Shown here piece by piece: positions 1 to 9,649 of a DNA stretch of 64,000 bases; position 1 is the stretch's first letter, and each line of letters opens with the position of its first letter. The notes beneath the pieces were generated by a model. That model saw nothing but the letters and a program-made list of their open reading frames with translations, searched no databases and was not told where the DNA came from. A program made the position numbers and the translations under genes. Source of the stretch: CBDHFQ01 sp965262565 (GTDB taxonomy: Bacteria > Bacteroidota > Bacteroidia > J057); assembly GCA_965262565.1 (NCBI GenBank), contig CBDHFQ010000020.1:859309-923308 (forward strand), written 5' to 3'.

Positions 1-2100
1 TGCAATAAACTGCTCATTCACATCTGATAAGGCTTTTAGATCTTCTGTAGACAATTGACCCATCGCCTGCTCGCGAATCTTATCAATAAATCCCTTATAA
101 CTCATTCCCCCTTTTCGTTGCATCGCATCAGCAAACCATTTAAAGTATTCTCTTCGTTGGTCCATGCTCCAACCCTCCTTCACATGACTCAGGGAATTCA
201 CAAAGGAAATTTCTGCTCTGGAAGGCATATGTGCTAACATTTCCTTAATCGTCGGGCCATATTGCTCACTACGTGCAATGATTTCCTGACTCAAATAAGG
301 AGTTTCTCCGGTTTGTTGGCCACTTTCTTCAATTAATTTCAGTGTTTTCCCTACTACTCCCGGAGCTTCGAGATAGGATAACACTTTTGCCAATTCAAGG
401 TTTAGTGCTTTAGTCTCAGCAGGATAAAATGGATTTAATTGACTGATAACTAGTTCTTTGATTCTATCTTCTGGTGCTCCTAAGCGAATGAAGATCAAAC
501 TGTAAGCTCTTAGCAAACTCAATTGTTGTTGTTCGTTTAGCTCTTTGTAATTGAGGCTGTTTAATCGTGCCAATAAGGTAGACTTACTAGCTTGTTCTCC
601 CATTCTTGCCAGGGCGATCGATCCTTCTATGATGTGGTTAGCTGAATTAATTTTGAGATAATCGCTCTTCCACATATTAACTGGAATTCGTTCTAATCCT
701 ACTCTGGCAGTATATCGAATAAATCGGTCTTCGTGGTCTAGGTTGTGCCAAAACAATTGATAAGCCTCCTGTTGTAATTCCTGAAGTTGATGAGGGGCTT
801 TATCTTTTCGGGTAATTTCCCAAAGCGTATGTTCTATTTGCCTCCTTAATTTAAACAACTGATTATCTGCTGTATTAGAAGCTTTAGAGACGGGAGCTGG
901 ATCGGCTGGTCCATTGTAGTATACGCGGTACATATGCGATTCTACCCTACGGCCTCCCGTGGTAAAGTACATAGCTCCATCATCTCCTGCCACCATATCT
1001 GTTAACGGTAAGGGAACACCGGATAAAAATTCCTCTTTTTCTCCTCTATAGGTACTTCCCTCAGGGAAAAGGGAAATGAAATACATGGTTCCAAAGCTCC
1101 AATCCATGATAAACAAGCCTTGTTTGAACCGATCCGGAAAGGCTAAATCTTTACCTATCAATACTCCTGTTGGAGATCCTTGACCAATATTAATGACAGG
1201 AGGTAAGTTGTCGGGATAGTATTGGGGCCACTTTCCAGAACCTGTACGCCATCCATATTCGCTTCCCAAGGTTGCGTGAACCACACGAATAGGTCTGTAC
1301 CAGGGCATTCCCATATCCCATTCCATATCTGAATCGAAGACGAGGATTTCCTGTTCTGCAGTAAAAGCCATATCATAGCTGTTCCTATAGCCTGAACTGA
1401 CGATTTCCCAATGTTTTCCTTCAGGATCAGTAACAGCAATCCATCCTCCTGGGGCTGTACGGTCGTTGGCATGACCTCTGGGATCTTTGATGACTGGAAA
1501 TAAATTATCTTCCTGCCAGTCCGAAGATAATACGGATTCAAAGTCAGCCGGTGGATCTGTATGGTTTCCTCCCAACACAAACAGATACTCTTCTGTGGGA
1601 CTCTTTAGGATAGCGTGCGGTCCATGTTCGCCGCTTCCTTCAAAGTCTTTCAGTCGCTCTACGTTATCTAATACATCATCTCCATCCGTATCCTGAACTC
1701 TGTAGAATCCGCTACCTTGTCCATCTACCCCTTCACTGGCATTAACGGTTACATACAAGCTATTAAACGCCCATAATAATCCTTGTGCATGACCTAATTG
1801 GATAGGGATTTTTTCCACTTCCGCTTCCGTGCTTGTAGAGGCTTCTCCTTCGGCTGGAATGGGAGGGGGGGTAATTCTATATAAATAGCCATACTGATCG
1901 GAAGCAATTAGCCTACCTTTATCGTCTTTGCAGATTGATACCCAGGAACCTTGATCCAGGCGAGGATCGCCAGGGAAGTGAATATGTTCTACGACAAATC
2001 CTTCAGGTACCTGGATATGATCTGCGGTAGGTTTTTCTGATTGGCAACTGATCAATAATGCCAAACAACATATTAGAATAGAGAAGCGTCCTTGTTGCAT
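1..2100 (-). CDS. Secreted glucose/sorbosone-dehydrogenase-like lipoprotein, 3' end outside window
   Basis: The reading frame starts at the ATG whose complement ends at 2100 and stays open to base 1, so 700 codons are visible and the C-terminus is missing. The N-terminus is a lipoprotein signal ending LALLISC (Cys about residue 18). Residues 25-390 look like the six-bladed propeller of PQQ-type sugar dehydrogenases as found in the putative membrane-bound dehydrogenase family (motifs GHAQGLLWAFNSLYVTVN, EHGPHAILKSP, LGSEYGWRTGSG, TDMVAGDDGAMYFTTGG). From about residue 420 the protein turns helical (RFIRYTARVGLERIPVNMW), resembling HEAT-like repeats. Relatives often carry a c-type cytochrome domain at the C-terminus, which would lie beyond the window. 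Substrate unknown. A run of seven G/C at 1863-1869 is kept in frame. Confidence 0.8.
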   Translation of the reverse strand, partial: MQQGRFSILICCLALLISCQSEKPTADHIQVPEGFVVEHIHFPGDPRLDQGSWVSICKDDKGRLIASDQYGYLYRITPPPIPAEGEASTSTEAEVEKIPIQLGHAQGLLWAFNSLYVTVNASEGVDGQGSGFYRVQDTDGDDVLDNVERLKDFEGSGEHGPHAILKSPTEEYLFVLGGNHTDPPADFESVLSSDWQEDNLFPVIKDPRGHANDRTAPGGWIAVTDPEGKHWEIVSSGYRNSYDMAFTAEQEILVFDSDMEWDMGMPWYRPIRVVHATLGSEYGWRTGSGKWPQYYPDNLPPVINIGQGSPTGVLIGKDLAFPDRFKQGLFIMDWSFGTMYFISLFPEGSTYRGEKEEFLSGVPLPLTDMVAGDDGAMYFTTGGRRVESHMYRVYYNGPADPAPVSKASNTADNQLFKLRRQIEHTLWEITRKDKAPHQLQELQQEAYQLFWHNLDHEDRFIRYTARVGLERIPVNMWKSDYLKINSANHIIEGSIALARMGEQASKSTLLARLNSLNYKELNEQQQLSLLRAYSLIFIRLGAPEDRIKELVISQLNPFYPAETKALNLELAKVLSYLEAPGVVGKTLKLIEESGQQTGETPYLSQEIIARSEQYGPTIKEMLAHMPSRAEISFVNSLSHVKEGWSMDQRREYFKWFADAMQRKGGMSYKGFIDKIREQAMGQLSTEDLKALSDVNEQFIA

Positions 2101-2297
2101 GTTCGAGCTGGTATATGAATTCGCTTAATGTAATGTTAAATCTTTATATGAATATAATGAGATTGCTACCATCTTTCCTAATTTCGCATCATTGAGCTAT
2201 AAATAAGATGTAAATTAAAGGGAAATAGAGCAAATGGGGAATTGGATGCTGATAGGTAGATGATGATTAGGTGGCCTTAATCTTAATTATTTGGGTT

Positions 2298-2340
2298 AAA
2301 AAAGACTGGGGATTCCTTTGCGAAAAAGAAATCCCCCAGA
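2298..2340 (-). terminator. Rho-independent terminator of the molybdenum hydroxylase operon
   Basis: On the minus strand a GC-rich stem (CTGGGGGATTTC pairing with GGAATCCCCAG) is followed by a run of six T. It lies just downstream of the stop of the 2362-4686 gene, as expected for the end of that transcript. Confidence 0.75.
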
Positions 2341-2361
2341 TACAAGAATATGAATTTACCT

Positions 2362-4686
2362 TTATCCTGATACATTGGAAGAATGCCTTTCTTCTTTCGG
2401 CACTCTGTTGGTATATTTTTGTTGGAACTGAGGAACGTCCCCATTTTCTATGAAAGGTTGGTGATAAAAACGAGTACCTGTTGCTTTGTATAATGCATTG
2501 GCCAAAGCTCCCATAATAGGAGGGAAGGGAGGTTCTCCTAAGCCTGTCGGATCTATGCCGTTATCTACAAAATGTACTTCTATAGCTTTGGGAGCCTCTT
2601 TGTGACGAATCAGTCTGTATCTGTCGAAGTTGTTTTGTTCAGGAACCCCATCCTTAAAAGTCAACCCGCTAAACATCGCATGACCGATTCCATCTACAAT
2701 TCCTCCTTCTGCCAAATTGGAAGCGGCCGTAGGATTAACGACGATTCCACAATCAATGGCACAATGCACTTTTTCTATCACCGGCTTATCATCCTCCATC
2801 ACCATATCTAATATTTGGGCGACATAGGAATTATGGCAAAAATAGGCGGAAACTCCGCGATGAAGATTTGGTTGATCATTATTTTCCCATCCAGACTTTT
2901 TGCGCACAAGTTCTAATACGCCAGCATACCGTTCTGCTTCGTAATCATTATTTTCTCCTACCGGATTTTCCATTGCTTTGCGAAGCAGTTCAAGACGAAA
3001 TTCGATAGGATCTTTTTCCATAGCTTCTGCCAATTCATCCAGGAACGCCTGTTCAGCTCCTGCAATAAAATTAGATCTAGGGGCTCTGAAGGCACCTACA
3101 GAAATATTAGACTCTATGGCCCATTCTTCTGCCAGATAATTATCTATGGCTCCCGCTGGAAAGCGATTTGCGGCTAAAGGACTTTCGGGAATCCCTCCTG
3201 CACGAACATGAAATCCGATGAGCTTATTGTCTTTATCCAATGCTGCCCGATAAGTAGCATAATAAGCGGGGCGGTAATTTCCATGGGTCATATCATCTTC
3301 ACGGGTATAGACCAATTTAATCGGTGCATTCATTTTTTGGGAAATGACGGCGGCTTCCACGACAAAGTGTCCATAAAGTCTCCGACCAAACCCCCCTCCC
3401 ATACGCGTCATTTGTAAATCGATCTTTTCCAGGGGAAGTCCGGTTCTCGCAGCTACGCTTTTTTCCATGTACTCTGGCGTTTGTACAGGTCCAATTAATT
3501 CAGCCTTATCTGCGGTAACATGAGCGAAGAAATTCATCGGCTCCATACAATTATGAGCTAAAAATGGAGCGGAATAGCTGCGTTCTATCACTTTTGCTGC
3601 ATTTCTAAAGGCTTTTTCGGGATTTCCATCCTTTCGAGCTTCTTTGGCCAATTTGGCTCCCAGGGCAGCCATATCGGATCTATGATCTCCTGTATTTTCG
3701 AGTCCAGCCGGATAATTAATGTCCCACTTTCTATCGGGATCCATGTAATGGCTAAATGTTTCTTTTACTCCATCGTGCTTTTCCCACGTTAAGCTTAACG
3801 CTTTCTTAGCATTCATCACTTCCCAGGTGCTGTTTCCTACCACTACGACCAAATCTGTAAAGGAACTGGCATCGAACATGTGTTTTCCATAATCTTCCTG
3901 ATAAGATTGGATGGTAATCACATCTTTGATCCCGGGCATACTCTTGGCTTTGGTATCATCAACAGACGCCAATTTCATCCCAAAAGCTGGAGGATGAGCG
4001 ATCATCGCAATCAGCATTCCTTCCCGTTGGACATCCAAACCAAAAAGAGGTTTTCCTGTAACGATCTTTGGACCGTCTACATTTCTCTTGGAAGTTCCAA
4101 TAATCTTAAAATCTTTGTTGTCTTTGAGCGCTACTTCTTCAGGAACGGGAATTTCTACAGCGGCAGAGGCGAACTCTCCATATCCTGCTGATTTACCACT
4201 AAGTTCGTGTTTCAATACACCTGCTTCCGTCGTGATTTCATCCACCGGCACTTCCCATGCTTTTGCAGCCGCTTCCCTTAGTACCTGACGGGCGGTAGCT
4301 CCTGCCATGCGAAGGCCTTCCCAGCCCTGGCGAATAGATTGGCTACCTCCAGCTAATTGGCGGGTAAAAATCTCTGTATTTAACGGAGCTTGTTCCACAA
4401 CTACATGCTTCCAATCTACATCCAGCTCTTCTGCGATAATCATAGGCATAGAAGTTTTTACATTCTGTCCTATTTCCGGATTGGGAGACATAATAGTTAC
4501 TAATCCATTATCTCCGATTTTTAAGAATCCGTTTAATTCGAACCACTCCTCTGGAAGCCCCAGAAGTTGTTCGTCTTTAGGTTGACAGGAAGCCAACCAA
4601 TGAAAGCTAACGAGCATTCCACCTCCTGCCAGGGCAGAAGTCTTGAGGAAAGATCGTCTATTATATTTGGTGTTGATTAATGACAT
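2362..4686 (-). CDS. Molybdopterin-binding subunit, isoquinoline 1-oxidoreductase beta type
   Basis: This is the large catalytic subunit of a xanthine-oxidase-family molybdenum hydroxylase, 774 residues, of the IorB/aldehyde-dehydrogenase subclass in which the subunit is exported folded. Residues 10-15 (RRSFLK) followed by a hydrophobic stretch form a twin-arginine signal, so the enzyme should be periplasmic, and a Cys (WLASCQ) follows that could be lipidated. The molybdopterin-binding motifs GGGFGRR (mid-protein) and GAFRAPRSNFIAGAEQAF are present. The near-C-terminal GLGEPPFPP carries the Glu that acts as base at the molybdenum site. It follows the 2Fe-2S subunit by 48 bases in the same direction. 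The physiological substrate cannot be read from sequence; isoquinoline is only the name-giving substrate. No cofactor-synthesis or cytochrome partner gene is in the window. Confidence 0.92.
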   Translation of the reverse strand: MSLINTKYNRRSFLKTSALAGGGMLVSFHWLASCQPKDEQLLGLPEEWFELNGFLKIGDNGLVTIMSPNPEIGQNVKTSMPMIIAEELDVDWKHVVVEQAPLNTEIFTRQLAGGSQSIRQGWEGLRMAGATARQVLREAAAKAWEVPVDEITTEAGVLKHELSGKSAGYGEFASAAVEIPVPEEVALKDNKDFKIIGTSKRNVDGPKIVTGKPLFGLDVQREGMLIAMIAHPPAFGMKLASVDDTKAKSMPGIKDVITIQSYQEDYGKHMFDASSFTDLVVVVGNSTWEVMNAKKALSLTWEKHDGVKETFSHYMDPDRKWDINYPAGLENTGDHRSDMAALGAKLAKEARKDGNPEKAFRNAAKVIERSYSAPFLAHNCMEPMNFFAHVTADKAELIGPVQTPEYMEKSVAARTGLPLEKIDLQMTRMGGGFGRRLYGHFVVEAAVISQKMNAPIKLVYTREDDMTHGNYRPAYYATYRAALDKDNKLIGFHVRAGGIPESPLAANRFPAGAIDNYLAEEWAIESNISVGAFRAPRSNFIAGAEQAFLDELAEAMEKDPIEFRLELLRKAMENPVGENNDYEAERYAGVLELVRKKSGWENNDQPNLHRGVSAYFCHNSYVAQILDMVMEDDKPVIEKVHCAIDCGIVVNPTAASNLAEGGIVDGIGHAMFSGLTFKDGVPEQNNFDRYRLIRHKEAPKAIEVHFVDNGIDPTGLGEPPFPPIMGALANALYKATGTRFYHQPFIENGDVPQFQQKYTNRVPKEERHSSNVSG

Positions 4687-4734
4687 TATGTAGCGTTTGT
4701 ATATAAAGGTGAGTCAATGTTTAAATGAATATGC

Positions 4735-5190
4735 CTATAGATTTGCAGCTGTTTTAACAGCTGCCTTGATACGAGTGTAGGTTCCACAACGGCAGATATT
4801 ACCATTCATAGCTGTTTCTATTTCTTCATCAGTGGGCTTTGGATTTTTTTCCAATAGGGCAGCAGCACTCATCATTTGTCCTGCCTGACAATAGCCACAT
4901 TGAGGTACGTCATGTTCCAACCACGCTTTTTGTACAGGATGATCGCCCGCTTTAGATAATCCTTCGATAGTCGTGATGGCTTTATCACCCACAGCAGAAA
5001 CGGGCATGGTGCAAGAACGCACTGCTACTCCGTCAAGGTGAATGGTACATGCCCCACATTGAGCGATCCCACAGCCATATTTTGTGCCTACCAGCTTGAG
5101 GTGGTCTCTTAATACCCATAGCATAGGAGTACTGGGATCCACATCGACTTGTTCTTTCTTCTTGTTAATATTCAACTTGAAAGTTGCCAT
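4735..5190 (-). CDS. 2Fe-2S subunit of molybdenum hydroxylase, isoquinoline 1-oxidoreductase alpha type
   Basis: The 151-residue protein has the usual length of the small electron-transfer subunit. It has an N-terminal ferredoxin-like plant-type 2Fe-2S cluster (GCGIAQCGACTIH, with a third Cys before MPVSAV). A C-terminal helical domain holds the second cluster (CGYCQAGQMM and GNICRCGTYTRI). These eight Cys pass electrons from the molybdenum centre of the adjacent large subunit. There is no export signal of its own, consistent with being carried out by the twin-arginine signal of its partner. It is first gene of a two-gene operon. Confidence 0.93.
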   Translation of the reverse strand: MATFKLNINKKKEQVDVDPSTPMLWVLRDHLKLVGTKYGCGIAQCGACTIHLDGVAVRSCTMPVSAVGDKAITTIEGLSKAGDHPVQKAWLEHDVPQCGYCQAGQMMSAAALLEKNPKPTDEEIETAMNGNICRCGTYTRIKAAVKTAANL

Positions 5191-5491
5191 GATAAGGTAA
5201 TTTGAGATAACATAGATAGTTCTGTAAGCCTGACATAAAAGCTATCAAACAATTATTATACATCACAAATAATATGTCAATTTAGATTGAAGTTAAAGAA
5301 GTGTCATTTTTTCCATATGCGCTAGATAGCTATTTCCATGTCCGATTTAATAAGTGAAGCGTTTAGCTAAGTTAACCTTTTTTCTATTAAAAAGTACTCA
5401 GTTTGAAGAATTTAATGAATCTCCTGTTTTCATAATTCCTTTCTTTGATTATTTTCATGAAATGTTTGAACAAGTACATATTGGGAGCTAG
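5191..5491. other. Divergent intergenic region
   Basis: About 300 AT-rich bases separate the divergently read iron-sulfur subunit gene and the SIR2-like/STAND gene. Promoters for both should lie here, but I see no clean TTG-N19-TAnnTTTG match, no repeat and no further coding potential. Confidence 0.5.
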
Positions 5492-8230
5492 ATGGAATTG
5501 AACTGGAATCGAGTATTGCGATATATTGAAAAGGAACGCGCTGCTTTAATGATAGGACCTGAAATAAGTCTGATCAATGGGCTTCCGATTCATAATGCCC
5601 TTCATGCGCACCTTAAGGAAAGGCATGAGGATTCCATCGCTCTGCATTATGTGCAAGATGAGTTGTTGCTATTTGAAGGGGAGATTGAAAAAAATGATGC
5701 TATTCTCGACATAAAAGATTTCTTCGATCAGCATCCGGTGGATGAAAAGGTGTATCGAATGTTGGCTGAGATGAAATTTCATCTCTACGTATCGATGAAT
5801 CCTGATACATATTTATCTGATACCTTTTATCGATACGGCATCAAACACAGGTTCAATTATTTTCGATCTTCTTCGCTGGAAGATATCAATCAGATTGACA
5901 ATTTTCGGGAAGTAGAACAACCTACCCAGGAATATCCATTGGTATATAACATGATGGGGTCCAAAGATGACGACGAATCCCTGATTCTGGATTACGATGA
6001 TGTATTTAATCTGATTGCTTTTGCTACCAATCCCAATGGACTCCCCAGTAAGCTAAGGGTAGCGTTGAAGAAAGTAAAGCTGTTTATTTTCCTCGGTTTT
6101 CCTTTCGAAAAATGGTACACTAAGCTATTATTAAGACTATTGTGTGGAACCAGTGAAACGGCTAAATATGCCTTAAACCGTCAGGCGATACAGGAAACAA
6201 CACAGGATTTTCTCGTACATCAGTTTAATGTGGAGTTTATTCCGGAATATGATAATATGTTAGAAGTATTATACGATCAGTGTAAATCTCATGGATTGCT
6301 TCGGGAATTAGCTGATCCATTAAAGGAGGATAGAGTGTTGATCATCAAGTATGTGCAAAATGGAGATATAGAGCGGGCACTAAACGAATTGGATGAGCAG
6401 GATGGAGAAACCATTCAGCTAAAGGCCAGATATAGTCGTTGGCTGGAGAATAAGGAAAAAGGGACAGAAGACAGTAGAGATTTGTTAGTAGAGTATAATA
6501 AGATCATTGATAGTATCCTATCTATAATTTCAATAGTGCATTGAACAAAATTCGTAGATATCCTGGGGGTCCAACCATTTAAGCGAGAAGATGAAGCTAT
6601 TTTCTTCGGAAGAACGCAGGATATTCAGGATTTACTGGATCTGGTGTTACTGGAAAAATTGATTTTGCTTTTTGGGAAGTCGGGATTGGGGAAGAGTTCT
6701 CTGATCAATGCGGGATTACTCCCTAACATTGAAGAAGAAGAACATTATAAGAGTCTACTCATTAGAATGAAGAGCTATTCTACGGAACAATTGGCACCAG
6801 TTCAAAAAGTAGTAAATGCGGTAAGAGAAGAACTGTTAGAACATCCATTAGCCGTAGAATTGGAACATGCAAGAGCAGAAAAGAGTACTTCGCTTTGGTA
6901 CGAGTTCAAAAAAAAGGACTGAAGATACAGAAAGGGAATATCTGCTTATTTTTGATCAGTTCGAAGAGTTTTTTACCTATCCTATCAACCAACAAATAGC
7001 TTTTCGAAAGCAAATTGCAGAGTTACTCCACCTGAAAATTCCCAAGCCGCTGAGAGAAACATGGCGAAGTCTCAGTCCCGAGTTGAGGGCACATTTGAGT
7101 AAAGGGCTTCGCATCACTGTCCTATTTGCCATTCGGGAGGATAAGTTGAGTTTTATGAACAGCCTGCGAATAGAACTGCCCACTATTTTCCAGCATCGGT
7201 ATGAACTTAAGGGATTGAGCCGTTCCCAAGCCAGAAAAGCTATTGTTAATCCCGCTGCACTGCCCCAAGGAAACATTTATGCTTCCCCAGCCTTTCAATA
7301 TGAGGAAGAGGCGCTGGAAATAATTATCGAGAAATTAGGAGAATCATATCAACAACAACACTTTGAGAACCCCACAGGAACAGCGCATTGAATCATTTCT
7401 CCTGCAAATTTACTGCGAATATTTGGAACAAAAAGTCATACAGGAAGCGGATCTACAAAAAGATATGGTGATTGAGGTAGGGGATCTGCCAGATGTTAAG
7501 AATATTTATGAAGCCTATTATGAGCGGAAATTGGGAGAACTGGAGCCAGGCCAACAGCAAGGAGCAAAGATGTTATTAGAAAAAGGACTACTATATGTGA
7601 ATGAAGAATCTGGCGAATCGAGAAGATTAAGTGTAGACAAAGATCAATTGATAGATGATTTTGGAGGTAAAGGGGTCAATGAGGATACCCTGGCTCAATT
7701 AAAAAATCAATTTTTGATCAGAGAAGAGCCGAATACGACTGGTGGTTCCAGTTTTGAAAATTTCCCACGACGTACTTATTGCTCCGATTCTCAAAGGCCG
7801 GAAAATGAGTAGGCGCATTGAAAAAGAGAAAGCGCAGAGAGAAAGAAGGCGACTGGAACAAAAGAAATTCAGGCGCTTCCTTCTGGTGGGTTCTGTGCTT
7901 ATTGTAGGTGCCTTAGGTTTTTTAGCTTATTTAGCGAACAATAATGCTACGATTGCAGCTAAAAACCTGGAATTGGAAAGGCAAAAGTCGGAATTGGAAC
8001 AACAAAAGCGGCGATTAAATGAAGCACTGAAGAATGTGAGAAAGCAGGTATACTTGAATGATTCTACCAAATTTGCGGGGATTAAAGAAAATATAGACGT
8101 ATTCCTGGCTTCAGATGATGAGGATCTGGCCAGAGAAGCTTATAGTGAAATGATTATTATTGCGAATCGGTACCACGATACTTTGCCCCTGAAGAGCGTG
8201 TTAGAAGAGCTTCAACAACGAATCCGATGA
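5492..8230 (+). pseudogene. SIR2-like / EAD11 / nSTAND1 NTPase with one membrane span; reading frame broken
   Basis: Conceptual product of about 910 residues. Residues 1-225 resemble a SIR2-like effector (ALMIGPEISL at the nucleotide loop, VSMNPDTY, FIFLGFPFEKW). About 275-350 match effector-associated domain 11 (IIKYVQNGDIERALNEL, IQLKARYSRW). Then comes an nSTAND1 P-loop NTPase with EDEAIFFGR, Walker A LFGKSGLGKSSLINAG, Walker B LLIFDQFEEFF, LLQIYCEYLE and ISHDVLIAPIL, then one membrane helix (about 7870-7940) and a coiled coil. Four lesions interrupt it: an in-frame TGA at 6542-6544; one extra A in the A8 run at 6908-6915; one extra base between about 7339 and 7360; one extra A at 7756-7760. 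The segments 6545-6922, 6867-7391, 7363-7812 and 7742-8230 join into one protein when these are corrected. No ATG follows the TGA before the NTPase domain, so one original gene is likely. Whether the breaks are sequencing errors or decay is open. Confidence 0.8.
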
Positions 8231-9649
8231 GGTACGCTTGTTACATATTTTTGCTGGATAGTGAGCGGGTATTTCTCGTTAGCTCCCGCCCAATGCCCTA
8301 AGTTTACTAAGTTGGTGGATGAGGCCAGGATGTTTCTTGAGCAGGACAACTTTCAAATGGCTTTGGCTAAATTGGAATCAGCACGTGCGCATTGTCCCGA
8401 TAAAGCAAATAAAGTCAGGGAATTAACGGTTGTGGTATTCGAGGCGATAGAAGAGAAAAAAGTGGAGGCAGAGCAAGCCAGGATAGCTTCTCAAATAGCA
8501 GAGGCGCGCTTGAGCTTAAATGATGATCCTAAGCGAAGTCATGCGATACTTTCTGGTATTTTAGCAGAGTTGCCAGATCATTCGGAAGCAAGATCCCTCT
8601 TAAAACAGGCCCAAAAGAAACCTTTTTACGCCCAAAAATATGATGATAAGGTACCTTCTCCCATCTTATCTATAGCCATCTCTGACAATGGGAGGTTAAT
8701 GATAGCGGGACATGAAAATGGAAAACTTTCTGCCTGGGATCTTCATACGGATAGCCTAATTGCCGATCTACATTTGAAAGGAGCCATTTATGATGTCGTA
8801 TTTGTGGATGATACTTCTATGTTATGTAGTGTGGGTAAGAATGGAAGGATTGATAAATTGGTTTTTCGTGCCAATAAACTAAGCAGTAAGGCATTATACT
8901 CCCATCATTCCCGAATACTATCTTTAGAGCGAGTAAAGACCTATCTACCCGACCCTGGACAATATTTTTTAATGGCAGATGAAAAAGGAGAGGTTCACTC
9001 TTTATCAGGATCTTCATTAACATTGGTAGATTCTTTCGATACCATTATCAGGAATCTTCAGATCATAGACATGCAGTCCCTTACATTCGTCGATACTTCA
9101 CTTGCAGAGGCCCATCAGTTTGAAGAGACTTATTTGTTGTTTAGTACAGCTAATGGAAGATATGTGACTACCAAAAGCACATATTTTAATGATACTATTC
9201 CCGGAAACGATATTATCAACAGGAGAATGTTAGCTAATGGGTTTAGGGAGGAATCAGAGAGAGATTCCATGAATATAGAAATGGGATTTGAGCGTTTGAC
9301 TAAGCTGGATTTGGTGAGTGCGGTTCAGATATTTTATTGGGATAAGGAGCTATATTACATTTTGGGAGATATTAATGGAGTAGTAGAAATAGTAGATAAA
9401 GCCAATACACCATATCGGAATTTCAGTGCGCACAATGGGCCTATTTATACCGTGGAAACTTATGGGGAGAAGATTATTACTGGCGGGGGGGATCATAAAA
9501 TTAAAATTTGGAATCCGACCACCTTAGGAGATCCACTTATATTATCCGGCCATTATGGTTCTATCATTGACCTAGATATTTGGAAAAATTGGCTCTTTTC
9601 TTCTGGTGCGGATGGAACGATCACCCGTTGGGACTTATCTAACCTCTAA
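8227..9649 (+). pseudogene. Exported WD40-repeat protein, partner of the STAND protein; frameshift in signal peptide
   Basis: The ATG at 8227 overlaps the stop of the STAND gene (ATGA), which implies translational coupling. It begins MRYACYIFLL, but the frame is lost one codon later. Removing one G of the GG at 8256-8257 joins it to VSGYFSLAPAQCPK and yields a typical Sec signal peptide ending before Gln or Cys. Without the correction only a GTG start at 8261, lacking a proper signal, is available. Residues about 25-140 are helical, TPR-like repeats (LEQDNFQMALAKLESARAHC). The rest is a WD40 propeller, clearest in SIAISDNGRLMIAGHENG, GGGDHKIKIWNP and LFSSGADGTITRWDL. In many STAND proteins WD40 repeats are fused to the NTPase; here they appear as a separate periplasmic or surface protein. 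Its end overlaps the convergent amidase gene by 15 bases. A G7 run at 9484-9490 is in frame. Confidence 0.75.

Noticed and set aside
2271..2453. 60-codon plus-strand frame
   Set aside because: Overlaps the terminator and 3' end of the molybdenum hydroxylase gene on the other strand and has no recognisable product.
3880..4585. Several plus-strand frames of 66-103 codons
   Set aside because: Antisense to the molybdenum hydroxylase gene, whose protein is fully conserved on the other strand.
6542..6544. TGA as selenocysteine codon
   Set aside because: It lies in a linker between EAD11 and the NTPase, where no redox residue is expected, and no SECIS-like hairpin is evident right after it.
6908..6915. 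Programmed -1 frameshift site (A8 followed by G)
   Set aside because: The A run looks like a -1 slippery site, but the downstream NTPase sequence lies in the +1 frame, so classical -1 slippage would not produce the protein. Transcript slippage remains possible but unproven.
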